From NCBI RefSeq assembly GCF_012927085.1, contig NZ_JABBFX010000002.1, positions 248,001-312,000 of the forward strand: DNA of 64,000 nt, written 5' to 3'. The position numbers and the translations under genes are program-made. Below, one piece after another: positions 1 to 7,557 of this stretch. Numbering within the stretch: position 1 is the stretch's first letter; every line of letters begins with the position of its first letter. The notes beneath the pieces are model-generated. The model worked only from the letters and a program-made list of their open reading frames with translations, ran no database searches and was not told where the DNA came from. The DNA is from Ramlibacter agri (GTDB taxonomy: Bacteria > Pseudomonadota > Gammaproteobacteria > Burkholderiales > Burkholderiaceae_C).

Positions 1-186
1 AGGCCGGTGGCGCCGATCGCGGTGATGCGCTTCGACGATTCGCTGCTGCGGATGTTCGGCAGCGGGCTGGTGGCGCTGACGGACCGGGTGGAGTTCCAGG
101 CGGACAACGCGACCTACGGGGCGCGGCAGCTGCGAGGCACCTCCGCGCCCGGCGCGATCGTCGACGACTTCGCCTTTACCCTTTGA
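1..186 (+). CDS. C-terminal end of an unknown protein (5' partial)
   Basis: Frame 1 is open from the first base to a TGA at 184-186 and encodes 61 residues that end in VDDFAFTL. No domain is recognisable in this fragment. The last 11 bases overlap the 3' end of the convergent TPP-enzyme gene, so the two genes are tail to tail. The frame fits the GC-rich codon use of the neighbours, which is why I accept it as a gene end; its function cannot be told from here. Confidence 0.55.
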   Translation, partial: RPVAPIAVMRFDDSLLRMFGSGLVALTDRVEFQADNATYGARQLRGTSAPGAIVDDFAFTL

Positions 187-1879
187 CGCGCTTCAAGGCC
201 GCCGCGCGGATCGCGCTGAGCGGCCCGCGGGTGGTGATCACGTCCACGTCGATCATCACCTCGATCAGCGTGCCTTGAGGGCGCTCCAGCGCGGCCAGCA
301 GCGCCGGCTCGAACTCCTCGGTCCGCGTGATCTTCTGGCCGTGGTAGCCATAGGCGCGGGCCAGGCCGGCGAAATCGGGGTTGGCCAGCTGCGTGCCATG
401 CACCCGCTCCGGATACTCGCGTTCCTGGTGCATGCGGATGGTGCCGAAGCTGCCGTTGTTCAACAGGACGATGATGGACTTCGCGCCTTCCTGCGCCGCC
501 GTCGCCAGCTCCTGGCCGTTCATCAGGAAGTCGCCGTCGCCGGCAATGGTGAAGGCGACGCGCCCGGTGGCGATGGCCGCCGCGATGCCGGCCGGCACGC
601 CGTAGCCCATCGCGCCCACCGTGGGCGCCAGCTGCGTCTTGTAGCCCTTGACCAGGCCGTGGTGCCGGAAGAAGCGGTGCACCCAGGACGCGAAGTTGCC
701 CGCGCCATTGGTCAGCACGGCGTCGGCCGGCAGGTGCTTCTGCAGCAGGCCGACGATGGCCGGCATGTCGATGTCGCCGGGCAGCTTTTGCGGCTGCAGG
801 TTGGCGACATAGTCCGCGTTGGCCGCCGCCGTCCAGTCCGCCCAGGGCAGTTCCGGCGGCGCCGTCAGCACTTCCAGCGAGCGCGCCGCGGCGTTCATGG
901 TGGCGTTGATCGCGAGGTCCGCGCGGTAGACGCGGTTCAGCTCCTCGGCGCTGGCGTGGATGTGCACCAGCTTCTGCTTCGCCTGCGGCGGCGTCAGCAA
1001 GGTGTAGCCGCTGGTGGTCATCTCGCCCAGGCGCGGGCCGATCGCCAGGATCAGGTCGGCTTCCTTCACCCGCGCGGCCAGCTTCGGGTTGATGCCGATG
1101 CCGACGTCGCCTGCGTACTGCGGATGGTGGTTGTCGAAGGTGTCCTGGAAGCGGAAGGCGTTGCCCACCGGCACCTTCCAGTTCTCGGCGAAGCGCTGCA
1201 GCGCCTGCGCCGATTGCGGCGTCCAGCCGCCGCCGCCGGCGATGACGAAAGGCTTCTTCGCCGCCAGCAGCATTTCGCGCAAGGTGCGCAGCGAGCCCGG
1301 GTCGCTCCAGGCTTCGACGGCGTCCACCTGCGGCAACGGCCGCGCCGCCGTTTCCTGCACCAGCATGTCCTCGGGCAGCACCAGCACCACCGGGCCGGGC
1401 CGGCCGTTCATGGCGGTCGCGAAGGCGCGGCTCACGTACTCGGGGATGCGGTCCGGGTCGTCGATGCGCTCCACCCGCTTGGCCATGCCCTTGGTGCTCG
1501 GGCCGAAGAACACGCTGTAATCCACCTCCTGGAAGGCTTCGCGGTCGCGCTGGTCGCTGGCGACGTCGCCGACGAACAGCACCATGGGCGTGGAATCCTG
1601 GAAGGCGGTGTGCACGCCGATCGAGGCATTGGTGGCGCCGGGGCCGCGCGTCACGAAGCAGACGCCGGGCCGGTTGGTCAGCTTGCCGACTGCCTCGGCC
1701 ATGTACGCTGCGCCACCCTCCTGGCGGTTGATGACGAAGCGGATGCGGTCGCGGTACTGGTGGAAGCCATCCAGCACCGCCAGGTAGCTCTCCCCCGGCA
1801 CGCCGAAGACGTGCGTGACGCCTTGTTCGGCGAGGCATTCGACGATCAGGTGGCCGGCGAGCTGCGTGGCTTGGGTCAT
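176..1879 (-). CDS. Thiamine-pyrophosphate-dependent enzyme, acetolactate-synthase-like
   Basis: A 567-residue protein with the three-domain plan of the ALS/pyruvate oxidase/benzoylformate decarboxylase superfamily. The N-terminal PYR domain carries FGVPGE and the catalytic glutamate (E54 in NRQEGGAAYMAE). The C-terminal PP domain has the TPP/Mg motif, GDGDF followed about 25 residues later by LLNN. Length fits a catalytic large subunit, and no small regulatory subunit lies nearby, so a catabolic 2-keto-acid or carboligase role is more likely than branched-chain biosynthesis. ATG at 1879 is 14 bases from a TetR-type palindrome shared with the divergent regulator, so it is probably co-regulated with the catabolic operon downstream. 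The substrate cannot be assigned. Confidence 0.88.
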   Translation of the reverse strand: MTQATQLAGHLIVECLAEQGVTHVFGVPGESYLAVLDGFHQYRDRIRFVINRQEGGAAYMAEAVGKLTNRPGVCFVTRGPGATNASIGVHTAFQDSTPMVLFVGDVASDQRDREAFQEVDYSVFFGPSTKGMAKRVERIDDPDRIPEYVSRAFATAMNGRPGPVVLVLPEDMLVQETAARPLPQVDAVEAWSDPGSLRTLREMLLAAKKPFVIAGGGGWTPQSAQALQRFAENWKVPVGNAFRFQDTFDNHHPQYAGDVGIGINPKLAARVKEADLILAIGPRLGEMTTSGYTLLTPPQAKQKLVHIHASAEELNRVYRADLAINATMNAAARSLEVLTAPPELPWADWTAAANADYVANLQPQKLPGDIDMPAIVGLLQKHLPADAVLTNGAGNFASWVHRFFRHHGLVKGYKTQLAPTVGAMGYGVPAGIAAAIATGRVAFTIAGDGDFLMNGQELATAAQEGAKSIIVLLNNGSFGTIRMHQEREYPERVHGTQLANPDFAGLARAYGYHGQKITRTEEFEPALLAALERPQGTLIEVMIDVDVITTRGPLSAIRAAALKRVKG

Positions 1880-1885
1880 GTGCGC

Positions 1886-1914
1886 TTGACTTAATTAACC
1901 AGAAAGTGAATTAT
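1886..1914 (+). promoter_or_regulatory. tetR promoter overlapping TetR operator O1
   Basis: An interrupted palindrome, AATTAAC-N6-GTGAATT, lies at 1893-1912 between the divergent TPP-enzyme and tetR genes. It has the same half-site length and spacing as the palindrome at 2589-2608. A forward promoter overlaps it: TTGACT at 1886-1891, a 17-base gap, then AATTAT at 1909-1914. Repressor bound here would block that promoter. The start predicted from the -10 falls at about 1921, on the ATG of tetR, suggesting a leaderless message. Confidence 0.65.
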
Positions 1915-1920
1915 CCGAAG

Positions 1921-2571
1921 ATGGCTCGAGACCCCAGCCCCGCGCCCGAGGAGCGCCAGCGCGATGCCGACCGCTCCCAGAACACCATCCTAGCAGCGGC
2001 CCGCGATGAATTCGCCGAGCACGGGCTGGGCGGCGCGCGCATGGACCGCATCGCCGAACGCGCGGGCCTCAACAAGCGGCTGATCTACTACTACTTCGAC
2101 GACAAGGAGAAGCTGTTCCAGGCGGTGCTGGAGCAGGTCTACCGCGACATCCGCAACGAGGAGCAGGCGCTGAAGCTGCAGGAGCTGGAGCCGGTGCAGG
2201 CGATCCGCCGCCTGCTGGAGTTCACCTGGAACTACTACCTCGCGCACCCCGAGTTCATCACCCTGCTGAACAGCGCGAACCTGCACAAGGCGCGCCATCT
2301 CGACACCTCGCCGCGGGTGCAGGAACTGAACTCGCCGCTGATCGAGACGCTGGCCGCGGTGCTGGAGCGCGGGCGCAAGGACGGCACCTTCCGCGGCGGC
2401 GTCGACCCCGTGCAGTTGTACGTCTCCATCGCGGGTCTCGCCTACTTCTACATGTCCAACGTGCACACGCTGTCGTCCATCTTCGGCCGCGACCTGATGG
2501 CACCCAAGGCGCGCAGCGAGCGCCTCTCGCACATGACGGACGTGATCCTCGGGTATCTACTGAGAAGCTGA
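1921..2571 (+). CDS. TetR/AcrR-family transcriptional regulator
   Basis: A 216-residue one-component repressor. The N-terminal TetR helix-turn-helix spans about residues 20-65, with FAEHGLGGARMDRIAERAG and the conserved LIYYYFDDKEKLF segment. The rest is a ligand-binding and dimerisation domain. A GTG at 1906 would add five residues, but it lies inside the operator and the -10 element, so ATG 1921 is preferred. Identical-architecture palindromes in front of this gene and in front of the next operon imply autoregulation and control of the catabolic genes, with a pathway substrate or intermediate as likely inducer. Confidence 0.88.
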   Translation: MARDPSPAPEERQRDADRSQNTILAAARDEFAEHGLGGARMDRIAERAGLNKRLIYYYFDDKEKLFQAVLEQVYRDIRNEEQALKLQELEPVQAIRRLLEFTWNYYLAHPEFITLLNSANLHKARHLDTSPRVQELNSPLIETLAAVLERGRKDGTFRGGVDPVQLYVSIAGLAYFYMSNVHTLSSIFGRDLMAPKARSERLSHMTDVILGYLLRS

Positions 2572-2588
2572 TTCGGGGCGGCTTCGAT

Positions 2589-2608
2589 AATTCACCATCT
2601 AGTGAATT
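2589..2608. promoter_or_regulatory. TetR operator O2 upstream of the catabolic operon
   Basis: A perfect 7-base inverted repeat, AATTCAC-N6-GTGAATT, sits between tetR and the Gfo/Idh/MocA gene. It ends just before an AGAGGA ribosome binding site (2609-2614) for the ATG at 2619. The AT-rich palindrome stands out in a GC-rich background and matches O1 in 13 of 14 half-site bases with the same spacer length. It is the likely control point of the operon 2619-8436. Confidence 0.7.
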
Positions 2609-2618
2609 AGAGGAAGCC

Positions 2619-3782
2619 ATGGCCACCCAACGTCTCGGAATCATCATGCACGGCGTCACCGGGCGCATGGGCATGAACCAGCACCTGATCCGCTCCATCC
2701 TCGCCATCCGCGCGCAGGGCGGCGTGACGCTCTCGAACGGCGACAAGGTGATGCCGGACCCGATCCTGATCGGCCGCAACGCCGAGAAGATCGAAGCGCT
2801 GGCCCGCGCCCACAAGGTGGAGCGCTGGGGCACCGACCTCGATCGCGCGCTGGAGAACAAGGACGACAGCGTCTTCTTCGACGCCGGCACCACGCAGATG
2901 CGCCCCGCCCTGCTGGCCAAGGCGCTGCGCGCCGGCAAGCACGTTTACTGCGAGAAGCCCATCGCCACGACGCTGGCCGAAGCGATGGACATCGCCAACA
3001 CCGCGCAGAAGTCCGGCCTGAAACACGGCGCCGTGCAGGACAAGCTGTTCCTGCCGGGCCTGCGCAAGCTGGACATGCTGCGCCGCGCCGGCTTCTTCGG
3101 CCGCATGCTGTCGCTGCGCCTGGAGTTCGGCTACTGGGTGTTCGAGGGCGACCTGCAGCCGATCCAGCGGCCGTCGTGGAACTACCGCGCCGAGGAAGGC
3201 GGCGGGATGATCCTGGACATGATGTGCCACTGGCGCTACGTGCTGGACAACCTGTTCGGCCAGGTCAAGTCGATCTCCTGCCTGGGCGCCACTCACATCC
3301 CGCAGCGCTGGGACGAGAACGGCAAGCCCTACCCCGCGACCGCCGACGATGCCGCCTACGCCACCGCCGAACTCGTGGGCCACAACGGCGAGCCGGTGGT
3401 CGCGCAGCTGAACATGTCCTGGGCCACGCGCGTGCGCCGCGACGACCTGGTCACCTTCCACGTCGACGGCACCCACGGGTCGGCCGTCGCCGGCCTGCAG
3501 GAGTGCCGCGCCCAGAGCCGCGTCGCCACGCCGCGGCCGGTGTGGAACCCCGACGTCAAGCAGACCATCGACTTCTTCGACGGCTGGCAGGAGATCCCGG
3601 ACTCGCAGGCCTACGACAACGGCTTCAAGATCCAGTGGGAGCACTTCATCCGCCACGTGGTGGAAGACGCGCCCTACCAGTGGACCCTGCCGGAAGGCGC
3701 CAAGGGCGTGCAGCTGGTGGAAGCCGCGCTGCAAAGCTGGAAGGAACGGCGCTGGGTCGACATTCCGTCGCTGGGCTTCTGA
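2619..3782 (+). CDS. Gfo/Idh/MocA-family NAD(P)-dependent oxidoreductase
   Basis: A 387-residue dehydrogenase of the glucose-fructose oxidoreductase/inositol dehydrogenase family. The N-terminal Rossmann fold begins with LGIIMHGVTGRMGMN. CEKPIAT near residue 110 is the family's EKP motif, whose lysine takes part in catalysis. The C-terminal half is the alpha/beta substrate domain. The family oxidises sugar, cyclitol or sugar-acid hydroxyls. It is the first gene after operator O2 and has a good ribosome binding site. The next gene starts 10 bases downstream, so co-transcription is likely. Probable role: first oxidation of the pathway substrate. Confidence 0.88.
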   Translation: MATQRLGIIMHGVTGRMGMNQHLIRSILAIRAQGGVTLSNGDKVMPDPILIGRNAEKIEALARAHKVERWGTDLDRALENKDDSVFFDAGTTQMRPALLAKALRAGKHVYCEKPIATTLAEAMDIANTAQKSGLKHGAVQDKLFLPGLRKLDMLRRAGFFGRMLSLRLEFGYWVFEGDLQPIQRPSWNYRAEEGGGMILDMMCHWRYVLDNLFGQVKSISCLGATHIPQRWDENGKPYPATADDAAYATAELVGHNGEPVVAQLNMSWATRVRRDDLVTFHVDGTHGSAVAGLQECRAQSRVATPRPVWNPDVKQTIDFFDGWQEIPDSQAYDNGFKIQWEHFIRHVVEDAPYQWTLPEGAKGVQLVEAALQSWKERRWVDIPSLGF

Positions 3783-3792
3783 GGAGCGCGCC

Positions 3793-5004
3793 ATGGCCTT
3801 GTCGCTGAAGCTCCCTACGCCGGCCCGCGCGCTGGAGACCTACACGCTGCGCGGCACGCAGCCGGAGCTGCCCGAGCGCGGCACCACCTTCAACCGCATC
3901 GCCTACTCCGCGGCGCACGTGGTGGCCGACCCGCTGGCGGCCGTCGACCCGTGGCTGCAATGCGCCGTCGATTGGGACGCCACCATCGCCTACCGGCGCC
4001 GCCTGTGGTCGCTGGGCCTGGGCGTGGCGGAGGCCATGGACACCGCGCAGCGCGGCATGGGCCTGGACTGGCCCACTTCGCTGGAACTGATCCGCCATTC
4101 GCTGGACGCGGCGCGCGACATGCCCGGCGCGCTGGTCGCCAGCGGCTGCGGCACCGACCACTTGCCGCCGGAAAACGCCAAGGGCGTGGACGACGTCATC
4201 CGCGCCTACGAGGAGCAGATGGAAGCCATCGAGAAGCTCGGTGGCAAGCTGATCGTGATGGCCTCCCGCGCGCTGGCCCGCGTGGCGAAGTCGCCGGCCG
4301 ACTACGAGAAGGTCTACGGCCGCATCCTGTCGCAGGCGAAGCAGCCGGTCGTCCTGCACTGGCTGGGCGACATGTTCGACCCGGCGCTGGCCGGATATTG
4401 GGGAGGCAGCAGTCAAGCTGCTGCCGGGGGCTCGGCCAATGTCGATGAAGCGATGGACACGGCGCTGGGCATCATCGCCGCCCATGCGGCCAAGGTCGAC
4501 GGCATCAAGATCTCTCTGCTGGACAAGCACAAGGAGATCGCGATGCGCCGGCGCCTGCCGCCCGGCGTGCGCATGTACACCGGTGATGACTTCAATTACG
4601 CCGAACTGATCGCCGGCGACGGCTTCGGCCCGGAAGCCATGCACGGCAAGAGCGACGCGTTGCTCGGGATCTTCGACGCCATCGCGCCGGCCGCGAGCGC
4701 CGCGCTGGGCGAACTGGCGCGCGGCAACCTCGATCGCTTCCACGCCATCCTCGGCCCCACCGTGCCGCTGTCGCGCCACATCTTCCAGGCGCCCACGCGC
4801 TTCTACAAGACCGGCGTCGTGTTCATGGCCTGGCTGAACGGCCACCAATCGCATTTCACGATGGTGGGCGGCCAGCAAAGCACCCGCAGCCTGCCACACC
4901 TGGCAGAGCTGTTCCGCCTGGCCGATGCGGCCAACCTGCTGGAGCAACCCGAGCTGGCAGTGCGCCGCATGAAGACGCTGCTGGCGCTGCACGGCGTCGA
5001 ATGA
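3793..5004 (+). CDS. DUF993 protein, dihydrodipicolinate-synthase/aldolase-like
   Basis: A 403-residue protein resembling the uncharacterised DUF993 family, a divergent branch of the DHDPS/N-acetylneuraminate-lyase TIM barrels. The candidate Schiff-base lysine is K239 in VDGIKISLLDK, the position where DHDPS has its GIK lysine, followed by YTGDDFN. In this operon a retro-aldol or dehydration step on an oxidised sugar or polyol is the simplest guess. An odd Gly/Ser/Ala-rich stretch after GYWG (about residues 202-216) is encoded by DNA holding a perfect 8-base inverted repeat (4405-4425), possibly a small in-frame insertion. GAGGAG at 3781-3786 provides the ribosome binding site. Confidence 0.8.
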   Translation: MALSLKLPTPARALETYTLRGTQPELPERGTTFNRIAYSAAHVVADPLAAVDPWLQCAVDWDATIAYRRRLWSLGLGVAEAMDTAQRGMGLDWPTSLELIRHSLDAARDMPGALVASGCGTDHLPPENAKGVDDVIRAYEEQMEAIEKLGGKLIVMASRALARVAKSPADYEKVYGRILSQAKQPVVLHWLGDMFDPALAGYWGGSSQAAAGGSANVDEAMDTALGIIAAHAAKVDGIKISLLDKHKEIAMRRRLPPGVRMYTGDDFNYAELIAGDGFGPEAMHGKSDALLGIFDAIAPAASAALGELARGNLDRFHAILGPTVPLSRHIFQAPTRFYKTGVVFMAWLNGHQSHFTMVGGQQSTRSLPHLAELFRLADAANLLEQPELAVRRMKTLLALHGVE

Positions 5005-5023
5005 ACGAGAAAGAGGAGACGGC

Positions 5024-5983
5024 ATGTTCCTGAAACGCTTTGCACTGGCCAGCCTGCTGGCCGCCGCCAGCTTCGCATCCCTGGCCGCCGACGCCTGGCC
5101 CGCGCGCCCGGTGCGAGTCATCATTCCCTTCCCGCCCGGCGGCACGCTGGACGCGGTGGGGCGGCAACTGGCGCAGAAAGTCGGCGACGCGCTGGGCCAA
5201 CCCTTCGTCGTGGAGAACCGCCCGGGCGGCAACGGCACCATCGGCGCCGACATCGTCGCCAAGGCGCCGGCCGACGGCTACACGCTGCTGTTCAACGCTT
5301 CCACCTTCGTCAGCGCACCGATGACGATGAAGTCGGTCGCCTACTCCGTCACCAAGGATTTCCAGCCGATCGCGCTGGTGGCGAAGGCGCCGCTGTCCGT
5401 CGCCATCAACAAGAACCTGCCGGTCACCGACATCAAGTCGCTGATCGCCTATGCCAAGGCACATCCGGGCAAGATGACTTTCGCGGTCGGTTCCATCGGC
5501 TCGGCGGGCCACCTCTCGACGGAGCTGCTGAAGCGCAACGGCAACCTCGACTACCTGATCGTGCCGTACAAGGGCACGGCGCCGGCCTTCCAGGACCTGA
5601 TCGGCGGCCAGATCGACGGCTTCATCGACCCCGTGCTCGGCTCGCTGCAGTACCACAAGAGCGGCATGCTGCGGGTGGTCGCAGTGACCTCCGCAGCGCG
5701 CGTGCCCGCGTTGCCCGACGTGCCGACCGTCGGCGAAACCATCCCCGGCTACGAGTTCTACAGCTGGTACGGCCTGTGGGGCCCGGCCAAGCTGCCGGCG
5801 GACATCACGCACCGGCTGAACGCCGAGGTCAACAAGGCGCTCGCCGGCGACATGAAGGACAAGCTGGCGCAGCAAGGCCTTCTGCTCACGCCCGGCTCGG
5901 TGGACGACTTCGCCAAGTTCCAGGCCGCCGACATGGCGCGGGCACAGAAGATCATCACGGAAGGCAACATCCGTGTCGAATGA
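5024..5983 (+). CDS. Bug-family periplasmic solute-binding receptor
   Basis: A 319-residue tripartite-tricarboxylate-transporter-type receptor. It has a signal peptide ending near SLAADA, then WPARPVRVIIPFPPGG and VVENRPGGNGTIGA, the hallmark Bug segments near the ligand site. Bug proteins bind carboxylates and other small metabolites in the periplasm. No TctA/TctB membrane genes are next to it, as is usual for orphan Bug genes in Burkholderiales. Its place in the operon suggests it binds the pathway substrate. AGAAAGAGGAGA precedes the ATG, and its end overlaps the next gene by 11 bases. Confidence 0.9.
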   Translation: MFLKRFALASLLAAASFASLAADAWPARPVRVIIPFPPGGTLDAVGRQLAQKVGDALGQPFVVENRPGGNGTIGADIVAKAPADGYTLLFNASTFVSAPMTMKSVAYSVTKDFQPIALVAKAPLSVAINKNLPVTDIKSLIAYAKAHPGKMTFAVGSIGSAGHLSTELLKRNGNLDYLIVPYKGTAPAFQDLIGGQIDGFIDPVLGSLQYHKSGMLRVVAVTSAARVPALPDVPTVGETIPGYEFYSWYGLWGPAKLPADITHRLNAEVNKALAGDMKDKLAQQGLLLTPGSVDDFAKFQAADMARAQKIITEGNIRVE

Positions 5984-6674
5984 GGCCGGACGGGCGCTCG
6001 TCACCGGCAGCAGTTCCGGCATCGGACTGGCGGTGGCGCGGCGCCTGCTGGAGGATGGCTGGCAGGTGTGCGGCTTCGACGTCGCTGCACCTGCCATAGC
6101 CGGCGCGCGCTTCGAGCACGTGGGCGTCGATCTCTCCGAGGCTTCGGCCCTCGCGAAAGCGCTGGCGGGTCTCTCCGCGGAATTCACCGCCGTCGTCCAC
6201 GCCGCCGGCATCCTGCGCCCCGCCGCCCTCGGTTCCCTCGATGCCAAGGGCGGCGAAGCGATGTGGCGCATCCACGTCGCAGCCGCCACGCAGATCGCCG
6301 ACGTCCTGCTCCCGCGCATGGCCGCGGCCGGCCACGGCCGCATGGTCGTGATCGGCACGCGCGTCGCCCGCGGCGTCGCCGGCCGCAGCCAGTACGCCGC
6401 GACCAAGGCGGCGCTGGCGACGCTGGCGCGCAGCTGGGCCGCCGAAGTGGTGACGCGTGGCGTCACCGTCAACGTCGTTTCGCCCGCCGCCACCCGCACC
6501 GGCATGCTCGCCGACCCGGCGCGAGCGGGCACGCCTGCGCGCGTGCCGCCGATCGGCCGGCTGATCGAACCCGACGAAGTGGCCGCGCTGGTGGCCTTCC
6601 TGCTCACGCCCGCGGCCGCGGCGATCACCGGGCAGGAGATCCAGGTCTGCGGCGGCACTTCGCTGACACCGTGA
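5973..6674 (+). CDS. Short-chain dehydrogenase/reductase (SDR)
   Basis: A 233-residue classical-length SDR. TGSSSGIG near the N terminus is the cofactor-binding glycine motif, and YAATK is the catalytic Tyr-Lys pair. The catalytic serine expected 12-13 residues before the tyrosine appears replaced: the segment reads VVIGTRVARG, leaving Thr or Gly there. Start is GTG 5973, inside the end of the Bug gene, consistent with translational coupling. Its stop shares a GTGA overlap with the next gene. It probably oxidises or reduces an intermediate of the same pathway. Confidence 0.85.
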   Translation: MSNEAGRALVTGSSSGIGLAVARRLLEDGWQVCGFDVAAPAIAGARFEHVGVDLSEASALAKALAGLSAEFTAVVHAAGILRPAALGSLDAKGGEAMWRIHVAAATQIADVLLPRMAAAGHGRMVVIGTRVARGVAGRSQYAATKAALATLARSWAAEVVTRGVTVNVVSPAATRTGMLADPARAGTPARVPPIGRLIEPDEVAALVAFLLTPAAAAITGQEIQVCGGTSLTP

Positions 6675-7552
6675 GCACTGGACAGATCGGCCTCGTCGGG
6701 CTCGGCCTCGTCGGCCAGGCCCTCGCCCGCCGCCTGCTCGCCGCGGGCTTCGCGGTGCACGGCTACGACCTGCGCACCGAAGCGCGCGATGCGCTCGCAG
6801 CGATGGGCGGTACCGCCTGCGAATCGGCGGCGGCCGTCGGCGCGCGTTGCCCCCGCGTGCTGCTCGCGGTCTTCGACACGAAGGACGTCATCGCCTTGCT
6901 GGAACAGCCCGGCCGCCTGCTGGCCGAGGGCCATGCCGTGCGCACGGTCATCGACTGCTCCACCGGCGAGCCCGAAGCGCTGCAGGCCCTGGCAGCCCGC
7001 TTGCTCCAGCGCGGCATCGCCTTCATCGAAGGCCCGCTGTCCGGCTCCAGCCAGCAGATCGCCGGCGGCGAAGCCACGCAGTTGCTGGGGGGCGAGGCGG
7101 CGGACCTCGAGGCGCAGGCCGAAGTGTTCGATGCAATCGCGCGCCAGCGCCTGCATGTCGGCCCCGCCGGCATGGCCGCGAAGGCCAAGCTCGCGACCAA
7201 CCTCGTGCTGGGCCTCAACCGGGCGGTGCTGGCCGAAGGCATGGTGTTCGCCGAGAGCCTGGGCATCGCGCCGGCGAAATTCCTGGAACTGGTGCTGGCG
7301 ACGCCCGCGCGTTCGGCGGCGGCCGAAGCCAAGGGCCACCTCATGGCCAGCGGCCAGTTCGCGCCGCAATCGCGCATCCGCCAGCACCTGAAGGACGTGG
7401 ACCTGATGCTGGACGCCGCGCGCGGCGCGGGCCAGCTGCTGCCGCTTTCCGAAACCCACGCGCGCCTGATGCGCGACGCGATCACTGCCGGCGACGGCGA
7501 CCTCGACAACGCCGCGATCCTGCTGCAGCTGCGGCGCGAACGCACAAGCTGA
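6671..7552 (+). CDS. NAD(P)-dependent oxidoreductase, 3-hydroxyisobutyrate dehydrogenase family
   Basis: A 293-residue beta-hydroxyacid dehydrogenase. The N-terminal GLVGLGLVGQALARRLL is the Rossmann glycine motif, EGPLSGSS is the substrate-binding segment, and K in AAKAKLATN matches the family's catalytic lysine. A longer in-frame ORF reaches back to 6068, but GTG 6671 gives a 4-base GTGA overlap with the SDR stop and the normal family length, so it is chosen. It likely acts on a 3-hydroxy acid or sugar-acid intermediate (the tartronate semialdehyde reductase family is a relative). Confidence 0.85.
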   Translation: MSTGQIGLVGLGLVGQALARRLLAAGFAVHGYDLRTEARDALAAMGGTACESAAAVGARCPRVLLAVFDTKDVIALLEQPGRLLAEGHAVRTVIDCSTGEPEALQALAARLLQRGIAFIEGPLSGSSQQIAGGEATQLLGGEAADLEAQAEVFDAIARQRLHVGPAGMAAKAKLATNLVLGLNRAVLAEGMVFAESLGIAPAKFLELVLATPARSAAAEAKGHLMASGQFAPQSRIRQHLKDVDLMLDAARGAGQLLPLSETHARLMRDAITAGDGDLDNAAILLQLRRERTS

Positions 7553-7557
7553 ACCCC

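Noticed and set aside
3646..5262. Minus-strand open frame of 538 codons opposite the DUF993 gene
   Set aside because: Low-complexity His/Arg/Ala-rich translation; the plus-strand frame has clear family motifs.
4856..7459. Long minus-strand open frame of 867 codons opposite the catabolic operon
   Set aside because: It is antisense to at least four convincing genes, has no family motifs, and long antisense frames are expected at this G+C content.
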